Positions 46,870 through 55,862 of a DNA stretch of 64,000 nt are shown here, one piece after another. The notes beneath the pieces are model-generated. The model had not been told where the DNA came from. It was given only the letters and a program-made list of their open reading frames with translations, and did not search any database. The stretch comes from Leifsonia williamsii. Its GTDB lineage: Bacteria; Actinomycetota; Actinomycetes; Actinomycetales; Microbacteriaceae. How positions within the stretch are numbered: position 1 is the stretch's first letter; the number at the start of each line of letters is the position of its first letter. The DNA lies in the NCBI RefSeq assembly GCF_030433685.1, contig NZ_JAROCF010000001.1, positions 2,418,001-2,482,000 of the forward strand, read 5' to 3'. The position numbers were made by a program, and so were the translations under genes.

Positions 46870-47238
46870 ATGACCGACACCGTCGCCGTCCGCGGCACCA
46901 TCGCGACGCCGCCGCGGCACGTGGTGACAGAGGGCGGGCTGCCGATCACCAGCTTCCGGCTGGTCACGCGCCGCCGCCGGTACGACCGCGAGAAGCAGGC
47001 CTGGGAGGAGGTCGACGGCAACTGGTACACGGTGAGCGCCTTCCGGCGGCTCGCCGTCAGCGCCGCCGAAGACCTTGCGAAAGGCGACCGGGTGCTGGTC
47101 GCCGGGAGGCTGTGCATCCGGGAGTGGGAGGGCGAGGGGGAGCCGCGCGGCATCACCGCCGAGATCGAGGCGGAGGGGATCGGGCGCGACGTCACGGCCG
47201 CCGATCGCGGTCGGCGGACGGTCAGCCACGACCCCTAG
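46870..47238 (+). CDS. SSB-like single-stranded DNA-binding protein
   Basis: 122 residues, one OB fold: VAVRGTIATPPRHVVTEGGLPITSFRLVTRRRRYD, then GNWYTVSAFRRLAVSAAEDLAKGDRVLVAGRLCIREWEGEGEPRG. It lacks the acidic C-terminal tail (DDDIPF type) of the replicative SSB, so it is probably an accessory paralogue. ATG 46870 follows GAGGAC. Its partner is not clear; the lipoprotein gene follows closely. Confidence 0.85.
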   Translation: MTDTVAVRGTIATPPRHVVTEGGLPITSFRLVTRRRRYDREKQAWEEVDGNWYTVSAFRRLAVSAAEDLAKGDRVLVAGRLCIREWEGEGEPRGITAEIEAEGIGRDVTAADRGRRTVSHDP

Positions 47239-47248
47239 AATGCGAGAT

Positions 47249-47773
47249 ATGAGCCGCCGCCCGACCCGACGTCCCGACTCGCCCTCTCCCTCCCGACCGA
47301 TCGTCGTCGGTGCCCTCGGCGCCCTCGCGCTCGCGGCCGGGCTGGCGCTGAGCGGCTGCGTGGGCGGCGCGAGTCCCGCGCCCACGGCCTCCACTCCGGC
47401 GGCGTCTTCGCCGACGGAGGGGACGCCGACCCCGGCGGCGCCCGAATTCGTGCCCGGTGGTACGGCGCAGCAGAACCAGTCCTACTTCGACCAGGTCAAC
47501 CGGGCGACGCTCGCCGCCAACCCCGACGCGAAGGGGCGCGACTTCATCGACGCGCTCGTGGCAGCCGGGTTCGCGAAGGCCGACATGCAGCTGACCGTCG
47601 ACACCACGACGATCGGGCTGAAGGCGAACAGCATCCAGTTCTCCGTCAAGCTCGGCGACGGCTGCCTGATCGGCCAGAACGGCGCCGACGCCGGCGGGTA
47701 CAACAGCATGGTGACGCCGGTGCTCTCGACCGGTGCCTGCCTGATCGGGCAGACCCGCGCGATCGACTGGTAG
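47249..47773 (+). CDS. Lipoprotein, DUF6993-like
   Basis: 174 residues. A signal peptide with lipobox LALSGC (Cys about residue 30) is followed by a Ser/Thr/Pro/Ala linker and a domain QSYFDQVNRATLAANPDAKGRDFIDALVAAGFAKADMQLT ... CLIGQNG ... CLIGQTR. The two CLIGQ motifs are distinctive. Function unknown. TAGAAT at 47236-47241 ends 7 nt before ATG 47249; an in-frame ATG at 47240 is less likely. Confidence 0.75.
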   Translation: MSRRPTRRPDSPSPSRPIVVGALGALALAAGLALSGCVGGASPAPTASTPAASSPTEGTPTPAAPEFVPGGTAQQNQSYFDQVNRATLAANPDAKGRDFIDALVAAGFAKADMQLTVDTTTIGLKANSIQFSVKLGDGCLIGQNGADAGGYNSMVTPVLSTGACLIGQTRAIDW

Positions 47774-47780
47774 GGCTGGG

Positions 47781-47841
47781 CGCGCAGCGCTCGCGTCGCC
47801 GCGCGGGTCGCCGCGCGCGCAGCGCTCGGGTCGCCGCGCGG
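47781..47841. repeat. GC-rich tandem repeat upstream of ettA
   Basis: Two 26-bp units, 47781-47806 and 47816-47841 (one mismatch), with a partial third copy between them, start CGCGCAGCGCTCG. They fill the space after the lipoprotein gene and lie before the ettA promoter region (TATCCT near 47901). Confidence 0.8.
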
Positions 47842-47983
47842 CTTCGCCGACGGCGCAACCGGGATGGGCGGCTACTGACCCGCTGTGCAGACGCACCCGG
47901 TATCCTCGTACGGGGCCTCCAGCGGCCGGGCGCGCCTTCCGCGACCCGTGGCCGGGCCCGCAACACAGACTCCAGGGAGAAGA

Positions 47984-49666
<1,683 letters not shown>

Positions 49667-49673
49667 GCCCGCC

Positions 49674-50174
49674 ATGCGACTCCACGTGCCGATCAAGCTC
49701 CGCTGGAGCGACCTCGACGCGTACGGTCACGTCAACAACGCCGAGATGCTGCGCCTCCTCGAGGAGGCGCGCATCGAGGCGTTCTGGGTGACCGACGACG
49801 CGGCCGACAACGCGACCGGCGGCAGCGGCCAGGCCGTCGGCGGGTCCACCGCGGTCCTCGACGGACGGCCGGGCGCCGACACGCTGACGCTCATCGCGCG
49901 GCAGGAGATCGAGTACCTCGCGCCCATCCCGTACCTGCGGCAGCCGCTCGACGTGCAACTGTGGCTCGGGAGGCTCGGCGGCGCGAGCCTCGAGGTCTGC
50001 TACGAGGTCTGGTCGCCGGAGGGGGTGGAGCCGCGCACGCTGTACTCGCGCGCGGCGACGACCATCGTCCTCGTGGACGCCGCCAGCGAGCGTCCGCGGC
50101 GCATCAACGACCGCGAGCGCGAGGCCTGGACGCCGTACCTCGACGACCCGGTGCAGTTCACCAAGCGCGGCTGA
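49674..50174 (+). CDS. Acyl-CoA thioesterase, 4HBT/YbgC-like
   Basis: 166 residues, one hotdog domain. RWSDLDAYGHVNNAEMLRLLEEAR is the 4HBT motif with its catalytic Asp. Substrate unknown. ATG 49674 is 7 nt after the ettA stop, so it is co-transcribed. A long perfect hairpin ends the operon at 50199-50240. Confidence 0.92.
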   Translation: MRLHVPIKLRWSDLDAYGHVNNAEMLRLLEEARIEAFWVTDDAADNATGGSGQAVGGSTAVLDGRPGADTLTLIARQEIEYLAPIPYLRQPLDVQLWLGRLGGASLEVCYEVWSPEGVEPRTLYSRAATTIVLVDAASERPRRINDREREAWTPYLDDPVQFTKRG

Positions 50175-50198
50175 ACCCCGGCCGTCTCCTCCCGTCGT

Positions 50199-50240
50199 CA
50201 CGAAACGCCGTCTCGCCACCGGGCGAGACGGCGTTTCGTG
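50199..50240. terminator. Two-way terminator after the 4HBT gene
   Basis: A perfect 19-bp stem (50199-50217 with 50222-50240), 4-nt loop. It lies between convergent genes (4HBT and Rieske), and can end both. Confidence 0.85.
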
Positions 50241-50274
50241 TCAGATGGATGGTCGCGTGGGCCCGACGCGAGAC

Positions 50275-50706
50275 CTACGCGGTCACCGTCACGGTGTCGC
50301 CGTCGATCGTCGTCTTCAGCTCCGGCAGCGGGTCCTTCGCCGGGCCGTTGATCACGTCACCGGTCGTGGCGTCGAACTTCGAGCCGTGGCAGGGGCAGTC
50401 GAACTCCGTGCCCTGCGGCGCGACCGTGCAGCCGGCGTGCGTGCACACGGCGCTGAAGGCGACCACCTTCCCGGCGGAGGGCTGCGCCACCACGACGGGA
50501 GCCGAGCCGATGGAGGCCGAGACGGCGCCGCCGACCGGGATCGACTTCAGCGAGACCGTCGTCGATGCTCCTGCAGTCGGGCTCGCGCCGGAGCCGCTGG
50601 CGCCCCCGGGTGTGCAGGCGGTGAGCAGCAGGGCGCCGGTGCCGGCGGCGGCCGCTCCACCGAGGTGGACGAGGGTGCGGCGGGTCAGGGGCGTTGCGTC
50701 GGACAT
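50275..50706 (-). CDS. Rieske [2Fe-2S] lipoprotein, Tat-exported
   Basis: 143 residues. TRRTLVHLGGAAAAG is a twin-arginine signal with a lipobox ending in C31 (LLLTAC). The Rieske boxes are CTHAGC (cluster ligands C88 and H90) and CPCHGS (C104 and H107), with C93 and C106 available for the usual disulfide, so it is the high-potential type. It has no partner cytochrome b nearby and is probably an independent electron carrier on the outer face of the membrane. Its promoter matches that of the divergent sigma gene. Confidence 0.95.
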   Translation of the reverse strand: MSDATPLTRRTLVHLGGAAAAGTGALLLTACTPGGASGSGASPTAGASTTVSLKSIPVGGAVSASIGSAPVVVAQPSAGKVVAFSAVCTHAGCTVAPQGTEFDCPCHGSKFDATTGDVINGPAKDPLPELKTTIDGDTVTVTA

Positions 50707-50746
50707 GCTGGGATCCTCCCGGTCGGCGTAGCGTTCTCCTACCGTA

Positions 50747-50774
50747 GACACGAGGGCTGGGCGGGAACGGTTCA
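50747..50774 (-). promoter_or_regulatory. SigL-type promoter for the Rieske gene
   Basis: On the minus strand, TGAACC (50769-50774) and CGTGTC (50747-50752) are separated by exactly 16 nt. This equals the SigL-type ECF consensus (TGAACC ... CGTRTR). Transcription would start near 50740, about 35 nt before ATG 50706. Confidence 0.8.
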
Positions 50775-50794
50775 CCGGCTATGAACTCCGGCTG

Positions 50795-50822
50795 TGAACC
50801 TTTCGGCCGGTTCTCCCGTGTC
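50795..50822 (+). promoter_or_regulatory. SigL-type promoter for the ECF sigma gene (autoregulation)
   Basis: TGAACC (50795-50800), 16 nt, then CGTGTC (50817-50822). Both boxes and the spacing are identical to the divergent Rieske promoter. The -10 box lies just before GGAGG and ATG 50839, giving a very short leader, as expected for an autoregulated ECF sigma gene. Confidence 0.82.
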
Positions 50823-50838
50823 ATCAGTGGAGGTGACC

Positions 50839-51351
50839 ATGCCGGATGAGGACGCGCGCCTGCTGCGCGAGCTGCACGATCAGCACGCGCCGGCCCTGTG
50901 GCGCTACGTCGTGCATCTCACCGGCGACCGGGCGATGGCCGACGACATCGTGCAGGAGACGCTGCTGCGCGCCTGGCGCAAGCCGGCCGTCCTCGACCAG
51001 TCCCAGCAGTCGGCCCGCGCCTGGCTGTACACGGTGGCGCGCAACCTCGTGATCGACGACAAGCGCAGTGCCCGCAACATCCACGAGTTCGGCACGGACA
51101 CGCTTCCGGAGCGCGCGGCGGCCGACAGCGAGGCCGACGCCGTGCTCGACGCGTGGCTCGTGAGCGACGCGCTCGCGGAGCTGTCCGCCGAGCACCGCGC
51201 CGTCATCGTCCACGCCTACTACGGCGGCCGGTCCGTCGGCGAGATCGCCCGGGAGCTGCAGATCCCGGAGGGCACCGTGAAGTCGCGCCTCCACTACGGT
51301 CTGCGGGCCCTCCGGCTCGCCCTGCAGGAGAGAGGAGTGACCGAGCGATGA
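50839..51351 (+). CDS. ECF RNA polymerase sigma factor, SigL-like
   Basis: 170 residues. Region 2 is LHDQHAPALWRYVVHLTGDRAMADDIVQETLLRAW and region 4 LSAEHRAVIVHAYYGGRSVGEIARELQIPEGTVKSRLHYGLRALR. No region 1 or 3, as in ECF factors. ATG 50839 has a strong GGAGG. The TGAACC-N16-CGTGTC promoter upstream suggests the SigL group, whose partner RslA is a redox-sensing zinc anti-sigma. It is coupled to the anti-sigma gene by ATGA. Confidence 0.93.
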   Translation: MPDEDARLLRELHDQHAPALWRYVVHLTGDRAMADDIVQETLLRAWRKPAVLDQSQQSARAWLYTVARNLVIDDKRSARNIHEFGTDTLPERAAADSEADAVLDAWLVSDALAELSAEHRAVIVHAYYGGRSVGEIARELQIPEGTVKSRLHYGLRALRLALQERGVTER

Positions 51352-52085
51352 CAACGCACGACGAGTACGCGACCTGGGACGCCGCCTACGTCCTCGGCGC
51401 CCTCGCGCCGGCGGAGCGGCGGGAGTACGAGGAGCACCTGCGCACGTGCGAGCGCTGCGCCGGCGCGGTCGGCGAGCTGGCGGGCATGCCGGGCCTCCTG
51501 AGCCGGGTGCCGCGCGAGCAGGCGGCCGCGCTGCTCGACGCCGGCGACGACCTCTCATCGACGACCTCCGGCGCCGCCTCCGCTCCCGACGGCCCCTCGG
51601 ACACGGTGCTTCCGTCGCTGCTGCACCGCGCACGCCGACGCCGCACGCGCACGCGCTGGCTGGTCGCCGGCCTGTCCGTGGCCGCGGCGGCGGTGCTCGT
51701 CGGAGTGCTCGCGTTCGTGCTCCCCACGGTCCTGCCGCAGGCGCAGCCGCTGAACGAGGCCGGCCGCGTGACCATGCAGCAGGTGGAGCCGAGCGCCGTG
51801 ACGGCGGACCTCCGGCTGACCTCCGAGCCGTGGGGCACCCGGATCGAGTCGCGCTGCCGGTACGCGCACGTCGACGACGAGGAGGGATACCACCCCGCGT
51901 GGACGTACGCGATGGTCGTCACCGACCGCGAGGGCCGGCAGACCGAGATCTCGACCTGGACCGCCGAGGAGGGCACCACCGCGTGGCCCACCGCGACGAC
52001 GAGCGTGCCGCTGACCGACATCGCGTCGGTCGACATCCGCACCGCCCGCGACGGCACGGTCCTGCTCCGGCACACCTTCGAGTGA
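51348..52085 (+). CDS. Zinc-binding anti-sigma factor (ZAS), membrane-bound
   Basis: 245 residues. The ZAS motif is H30, C34 and C37 (HLRTCERC), which holds zinc and clamps the sigma factor; a nearby Cys/His loss on oxidation would release it. Arg-rich juxtamembrane region, then one membrane helix at about 102-122 (WLVAGLSVAAAAVLVGVLAFV), and an external domain (residues ~135-245) of the RskA/RslA type. ATG 51348 overlaps the sigma stop. Confidence 0.92.
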   Translation: MTTHDEYATWDAAYVLGALAPAERREYEEHLRTCERCAGAVGELAGMPGLLSRVPREQAAALLDAGDDLSSTTSGAASAPDGPSDTVLPSLLHRARRRRTRTRWLVAGLSVAAAAVLVGVLAFVLPTVLPQAQPLNEAGRVTMQQVEPSAVTADLRLTSEPWGTRIESRCRYAHVDDEEGYHPAWTYAMVVTDREGRQTEISTWTAEEGTTAWPTATTSVPLTDIASVDIRTARDGTVLLRHTFE

Positions 52086-52101
52086 CCTGACGGCGCGCGC
52101 G

Positions 52102-52968
52102 TCAGCTCGGGACGCGGATCATCGCCTCCTGCGCGACGCTCGCCACCAGGCGGCCGTCGCGGCTGTAGATCCGGCCGAGGGCCAGACCGCGGCCGCCCTG
52201 CGCGGTGGGCGACTCCTGCACGTACAGCAGCCACTCGTCGGCGCGCGCCTCCCGGTGCCACCACATCGCGTGGTCGAGGCTCGCCGCGCGCAGGCCCGGC
52301 GTGCCCCAGGCGACGCCGTGGCGGCGCATCACGGACTCCATGATCGTGTAGTCGCTCGCGTAGGCGATGGCCGCGCGGTGCAGGGCGGGGTCGTCCGGCA
52401 GCTCGCCGAGCGTCCGGAACCACACGGCCTGGTGGGCGACGTGCTCGCCCTCCACCGACACGTACACCGGGGAGGTCACGTGCCGGATGTCGAAGGGCCG
52501 CTCGCCCGCCCAGTACTGCGCCACCGGGTGCGCGACGTCTGCGAGCACGTCCGCCGTGTTGGGCAGCGTCTCGGGGTCGGGCAGCCCCTCCGGCATCGGC
52601 ACCTGGTGCTCGACGCCCTCGTCCTCGGTCTGGAACGACGCGATCATCGACAGGATCGGGAGGCCGTTCTGGTACGCCTGCGTGCGCCGCGTCGAGAACG
52701 AGCGGCCGTCGTGGATGCGGTCCACCGAGAACGTGATCGGCAGGTTCACGTCGCCCGGCCGCAGGAAGTAGCCGTGCATCGAGTGGATGCTGCGGTCGTC
52801 CGCCACCGTCCGCGTCGCCGCGACGATCGACTGCGCGAGCACCTGGCCGCCGAACACGCGGCCCAGCGGCATCCACTGCGAGGGACCGGTGAAGATGTCC
52901 TCGCTGGTGCGTGCGCCGGTGTCCGTGAGATCGAGCGCGGTGAGAAGGGAAGCCAGGGGCTCGGTCAC
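52102..52968 (-). CDS. tesB: Acyl-CoA thioesterase II (TesB)
   Basis: 288 residues, a double hotdog. GGQVLAQSIVAATRTV and SIHSMHGYFLRPGD with FSTRRTQAYQNG are TesB signatures, and the C-terminal part carries SLDHAMWWHR. It hydrolyses medium- and long-chain acyl-CoA. GTG 52968 follows GGAGACACT. It is divergent from the hypothetical gene at 53008 through a small palindrome. Confidence 0.95.
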   Translation of the reverse strand: MTEPLASLLTALDLTDTGARTSEDIFTGPSQWMPLGRVFGGQVLAQSIVAATRTVADDRSIHSMHGYFLRPGDVNLPITFSVDRIHDGRSFSTRRTQAYQNGLPILSMIASFQTEDEGVEHQVPMPEGLPDPETLPNTADVLADVAHPVAQYWAGERPFDIRHVTSPVYVSVEGEHVAHQAVWFRTLGELPDDPALHRAAIAYASDYTIMESVMRRHGVAWGTPGLRAASLDHAMWWHREARADEWLLYVQESPTAQGGRGLALGRIYSRDGRLVASVAQEAMIRVPS

Positions 52969-52985
52969 AGTGTCTCCGTCCGTCG

Positions 52986-53003
52986 TCTCTAGTAGTTTAG
53001 AGA
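52986..53003. promoter_or_regulatory. AT-rich palindrome in the tesB divergent promoter region
   Basis: TCTCTA (52986-52991) and TAGAGA (52998-53003) form an inverted repeat around GTAGTT, in an AT-rich patch. -10 boxes for both directions can be drawn through it, so it may be an overlapping promoter pair or an operator. Confidence 0.4.
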
Positions 53004-53007
53004 GCAG

Positions 53008-53718
53008 ATGAGCCAGTCGTTTTCTCTCGTGGACCCCCTCGCCGTCGCCGATCTGCAGACCTATCTGTCGAGGGCGGCCCGTGTCGAGGAGGGTTCCGTG
53101 CGCCTGATCGCCGGATCCGGCGTCCTCGCCGTGTACACGGCGATCCTGTACCCCCGGGGTCTGCTCGACCAGACGCCGACCGTGCTCGGGCTGCGCACCT
53201 TCGCCACCCGCGCCGATGTCGAGTTCGACGCGGTCGTGCCGATCCGGTCGCTGCTCGACCGCCTGGCCCGCGTGCGCGAGCAGGCGGAGGCGGAGGGCGA
53301 GTCCGCGGGAGAGGGCTCCGGTGCCGCCTCCGGCCCGGTGGAGGTGCGCCTGCCGCTCGAGGTGTCGACCGTGACGTGGGCCGGCATCTCGCCGCCGCGT
53401 GGTGGCTGGCGCAGGGTCGGCGACGCCGAGTACGACCTCCTCGCCGCCACGGCGAAGGCGGGCATCGCCGAGGTCGCTGAAGCGGTACCGGAGGGGCTCG
53501 GGGAGCAGCTGGTCCAGCGGGTGCGCGCCGAGGTGTGGGGCCGGCCGATCGAGGGTCTGGAGTGGGTGCCCGCGGGCGCCGCGTTCGCCGCGGAGAGCCT
53601 CGGCTTCCTCGACCCGGCCGAGCCGGTGACGCTGCACGAGACCGGCCCGTGGACGCGCATGACGACGCGCCGCGGCCACACCCTCATCCGCAGGCAGGCC
53701 TGGACGCTGCGCAGGTAA
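53008..53718 (+). CDS. Conserved hypothetical protein
   Basis: 236 residues, not recognised. DPLAVADLQTYLSRAARVEEGSVRLIAGSGVLAVYTAILYPRGLLD opens the protein; the middle (about 85-105) is Glu/Gly-rich. PAGAAFAAESLGFLDPAEPVTLHETGPWTRMTTRRGHTLIRRQ is a Trp/Arg-rich C-terminus. It seems soluble, with neither signal peptide nor membrane helix. Found divergent to tesB, so a link with acyl-CoA metabolism is only a guess. Confidence 0.72.
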   Translation: MSQSFSLVDPLAVADLQTYLSRAARVEEGSVRLIAGSGVLAVYTAILYPRGLLDQTPTVLGLRTFATRADVEFDAVVPIRSLLDRLARVREQAEAEGESAGEGSGAASGPVEVRLPLEVSTVTWAGISPPRGGWRRVGDAEYDLLAATAKAGIAEVAEAVPEGLGEQLVQRVRAEVWGRPIEGLEWVPAGAAFAAESLGFLDPAEPVTLHETGPWTRMTTRRGHTLIRRQAWTLRR

Positions 53719-53751
53719 GCGGCCGCTGCGCCGCTAGCAGCGGCTGTGCCG

Positions 53752-55401
53752 CTAGCTCTCCCGCGCCGCCGCGCGCCCGGCCTGACGCCCGGAGAACAGG
53801 CACCCGCCGAGGAACGTGCCCTCCAGCGACCGGTACCCGTGCACGCCTCCGCCGCCGAAGCCGCTCGCCTCGCCCGCCGCGTACAGCCCGGGGATCGGCT
53901 GCCCGTCGGCGCCGAGCGCCCGCGCGTCCAGGTCGGTCTCGATGCCGCCGAGGCTCTTGCGCGTGAGGATGTGCAGCTTGACCGCGATCATCGGTCCGGC
54001 CTTCGGATCGGTGAGCTTGTGCGGGCTCGCGACCCGGATCAGCTTGTCTCCGCGGTAGGCGCGGGCCGCGCGCACGGCGGCGAGCTGGAGATCCTTCCCG
54101 AAGTCGTTGTCGAGCTCGCGGTCGCGCTGGTGCACGTGCCGGGCGACGAGCTGGGTGTCGAGTGGCACGTCGCTCAGACGCTGCATGCCGGCGAGCAGCT
54201 CGTCGAGGGTGTCGGCGACGACGAAGTCCGCGCCCTGCTGCTTGAACGCCTCCACCGGGGCTGGGGCGCCCGGTGAGAGCCGCTGGGCCAGCATCCGCAC
54301 GTCCTTGCCGGTCAGGTCGGGGTTCTGCTCGCTGCCCGAGAGCGCGAACTCCTTCTCGATGATGCGCTGCGTGAGCACGAACCAGCTGTAGTCGGAGCCG
54401 GTGCGGCGGAGGTGCTCCAGCGTCCCGAGGGTGTCGAAGCCGGGGTAGAGCGGCGCGGGCAGCCGCTCGCCGCGCGCGTCGAGCCACAGCGACGACGGGC
54501 CGGGGAGGATGCGGATGCCGTGCTGCGCCCACACCGGGTCGTAGTTCTCGATGCCCTCCGTGTAGTGCCACATCCGGTCGCCGTTGATGAGGTGCGCACC
54601 CGCCTCCGCTGCGATTCCGAGCATCCGCCCGTCGACGTGCGCCGGCACGCCGGAGAGCATCTCGGCGGGAGGCGTGCCCAGCCGTTCGGGCCACGCCGCG
54701 CGGACGAGGTCGTGGTTGCCGCCGATGCCGCCGGAGGCCACGACGACCGCCGGGGCGCGCAGCGCGAAGTCCCGCACGACCTCCCGGTTGCTGGGCGCCC
54801 CGCGCCGCGCGGTGTCAGGGGCGAGCACCGCTCCGCGCACGCCGGTCACCCGGCCGTCCTCGACGATCAGCTCGTCGACGCGGTGCCGGTGCAGCAGCCG
54901 GGCCCGGCCGGAGGCGGCGGCCGCCTGCACGCGGTGGATGAACGGCTGCAGCACGCCAGGGCCGGTGCCCCAGACGATGTGGAACCGCGGGACGGAGTTG
55001 CCGTGCGCGCCCGCCGCGCCGGCTCCGCGCTCGGCCCAGCCGACGACCGGGAAGAACCGGACGCCCTTCTCATGCAACCAGGCGCGCTTCTCGCCCGCGG
55101 CGAACTGCAGGTACGCCTCGGCCCAGCGCCGCGGCCACAGGTCCTCCTCGCGGTCGAAGGCGGCCGAGCCGAACCAGTCCTGCCGAGCGAGGGCGAGGGA
55201 GTCGTGCACGCCCATGCGGCGCTGCTCCGGCGAGTCCACCAGGAACAGGCCGCCGAACGACCACCATGCCTGCCCGCCCAGGGAGGCAGCGGGCTCCTGC
55301 TCGACGATCGTCACCCTCCGCCCCGCATCGAGCAGCTCGCTGGCGGCGACGAGACCGGCGAGCCCGGCCCCCACGACGATCGCATCGGGTTCGGTGGTCA
55401 T
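53752..55401 (-). CDS. FAD-binding dehydrogenase, KstD/fumarate-reductase-like
   Basis: 549 residues. The dinucleotide fold is AIVVGAGLAGLVAASELL (residues 9-26) with the FAD ribose Glu in TIVEQEP. VVVASGGIGGNHDLV and the C-terminal GLYAAGEASGFGGGGVHGYRSLEGTFLGGC match the FAD-binding_2 (3-ketosteroid dehydrogenase-like) family. A flavin-dependent dehydrogenation is expected; substrate unknown. ATG 55401 follows GGAG. The haemoglobin gene lies 52 bp upstream on the same strand. Confidence 0.9.
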   Translation of the reverse strand: MTTEPDAIVVGAGLAGLVAASELLDAGRRVTIVEQEPAASLGGQAWWSFGGLFLVDSPEQRRMGVHDSLALARQDWFGSAAFDREEDLWPRRWAEAYLQFAAGEKRAWLHEKGVRFFPVVGWAERGAGAAGAHGNSVPRFHIVWGTGPGVLQPFIHRVQAAAASGRARLLHRHRVDELIVEDGRVTGVRGAVLAPDTARRGAPSNREVVRDFALRAPAVVVASGGIGGNHDLVRAAWPERLGTPPAEMLSGVPAHVDGRMLGIAAEAGAHLINGDRMWHYTEGIENYDPVWAQHGIRILPGPSSLWLDARGERLPAPLYPGFDTLGTLEHLRRTGSDYSWFVLTQRIIEKEFALSGSEQNPDLTGKDVRMLAQRLSPGAPAPVEAFKQQGADFVVADTLDELLAGMQRLSDVPLDTQLVARHVHQRDRELDNDFGKDLQLAAVRAARAYRGDKLIRVASPHKLTDPKAGPMIAVKLHILTRKSLGGIETDLDARALGADGQPIPGLYAAGEASGFGGGGVHGYRSLEGTFLGGCLFSGRQAGRAAARES

Positions 55402-55453
55402 GGCGTGTCTCCTTCGGCACGTCGGGACGCCGCGCACGGGACGCGGGGGAGGA

Positions 55454-55861
55454 TCAGTCCTCGAATGTGTTGACCATAGCGAACGCGGCGCGCTCCAGGT
55501 AGCTCCACAGCGTCTCCTCCTGCAGCGGAGGGAGGTGGAGCTCGTCGACCGCGGCGCGCATGTGGCCCAGCCAGCGGTCGCGGGCGTCGGGGTTGACACG
55601 GAACGGGTTGTGCCGCATCCGCAGCCGCGGGTGCCCGCGCTGCTCGCTGTAGGTGGTGGGCCCGCCCCAGTACTGCTCGAGGAACATGGTCATCCGCTCG
55701 GCGGCCGGGCCCAGATCCTCCTCCGGATACATCGGCCGGAGCACGGGGTCGGCGGCGATGCCGCGGTAGAAGGCGTCGACCAGGCGCACGAACGTCTCGT
55801 GGCCGCCGATCTGCTCGTAGAAGGAGGGCCCGCTGGGCGGGCCGACGGGGATCGTGGTCAT
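55454..55861 (-). CDS. Truncated haemoglobin, group II (GlbO-like)
   Basis: 135 residues. FYEQIGGHETFVRLVDAFYRGIAADPVLRPMYPEE has Tyr B10, WGGPTTYSEQRGHPRLRMRHNPF carries the proximal His (F8) region, and WLGHMRAAV the Trp G8. It probably handles O2, NO or peroxide. ATG 55861 is 1 nt after the mscS stop, so the three genes mscS-glb-FAD dehydrogenase may be one transcript. Confidence 0.95.
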   Translation of the reverse strand: MTTIPVGPPSGPSFYEQIGGHETFVRLVDAFYRGIAADPVLRPMYPEEDLGPAAERMTMFLEQYWGGPTTYSEQRGHPRLRMRHNPFRVNPDARDRWLGHMRAAVDELHLPPLQEETLWSYLERAAFAMVNTFED

Positions 55862-55862
55862 G

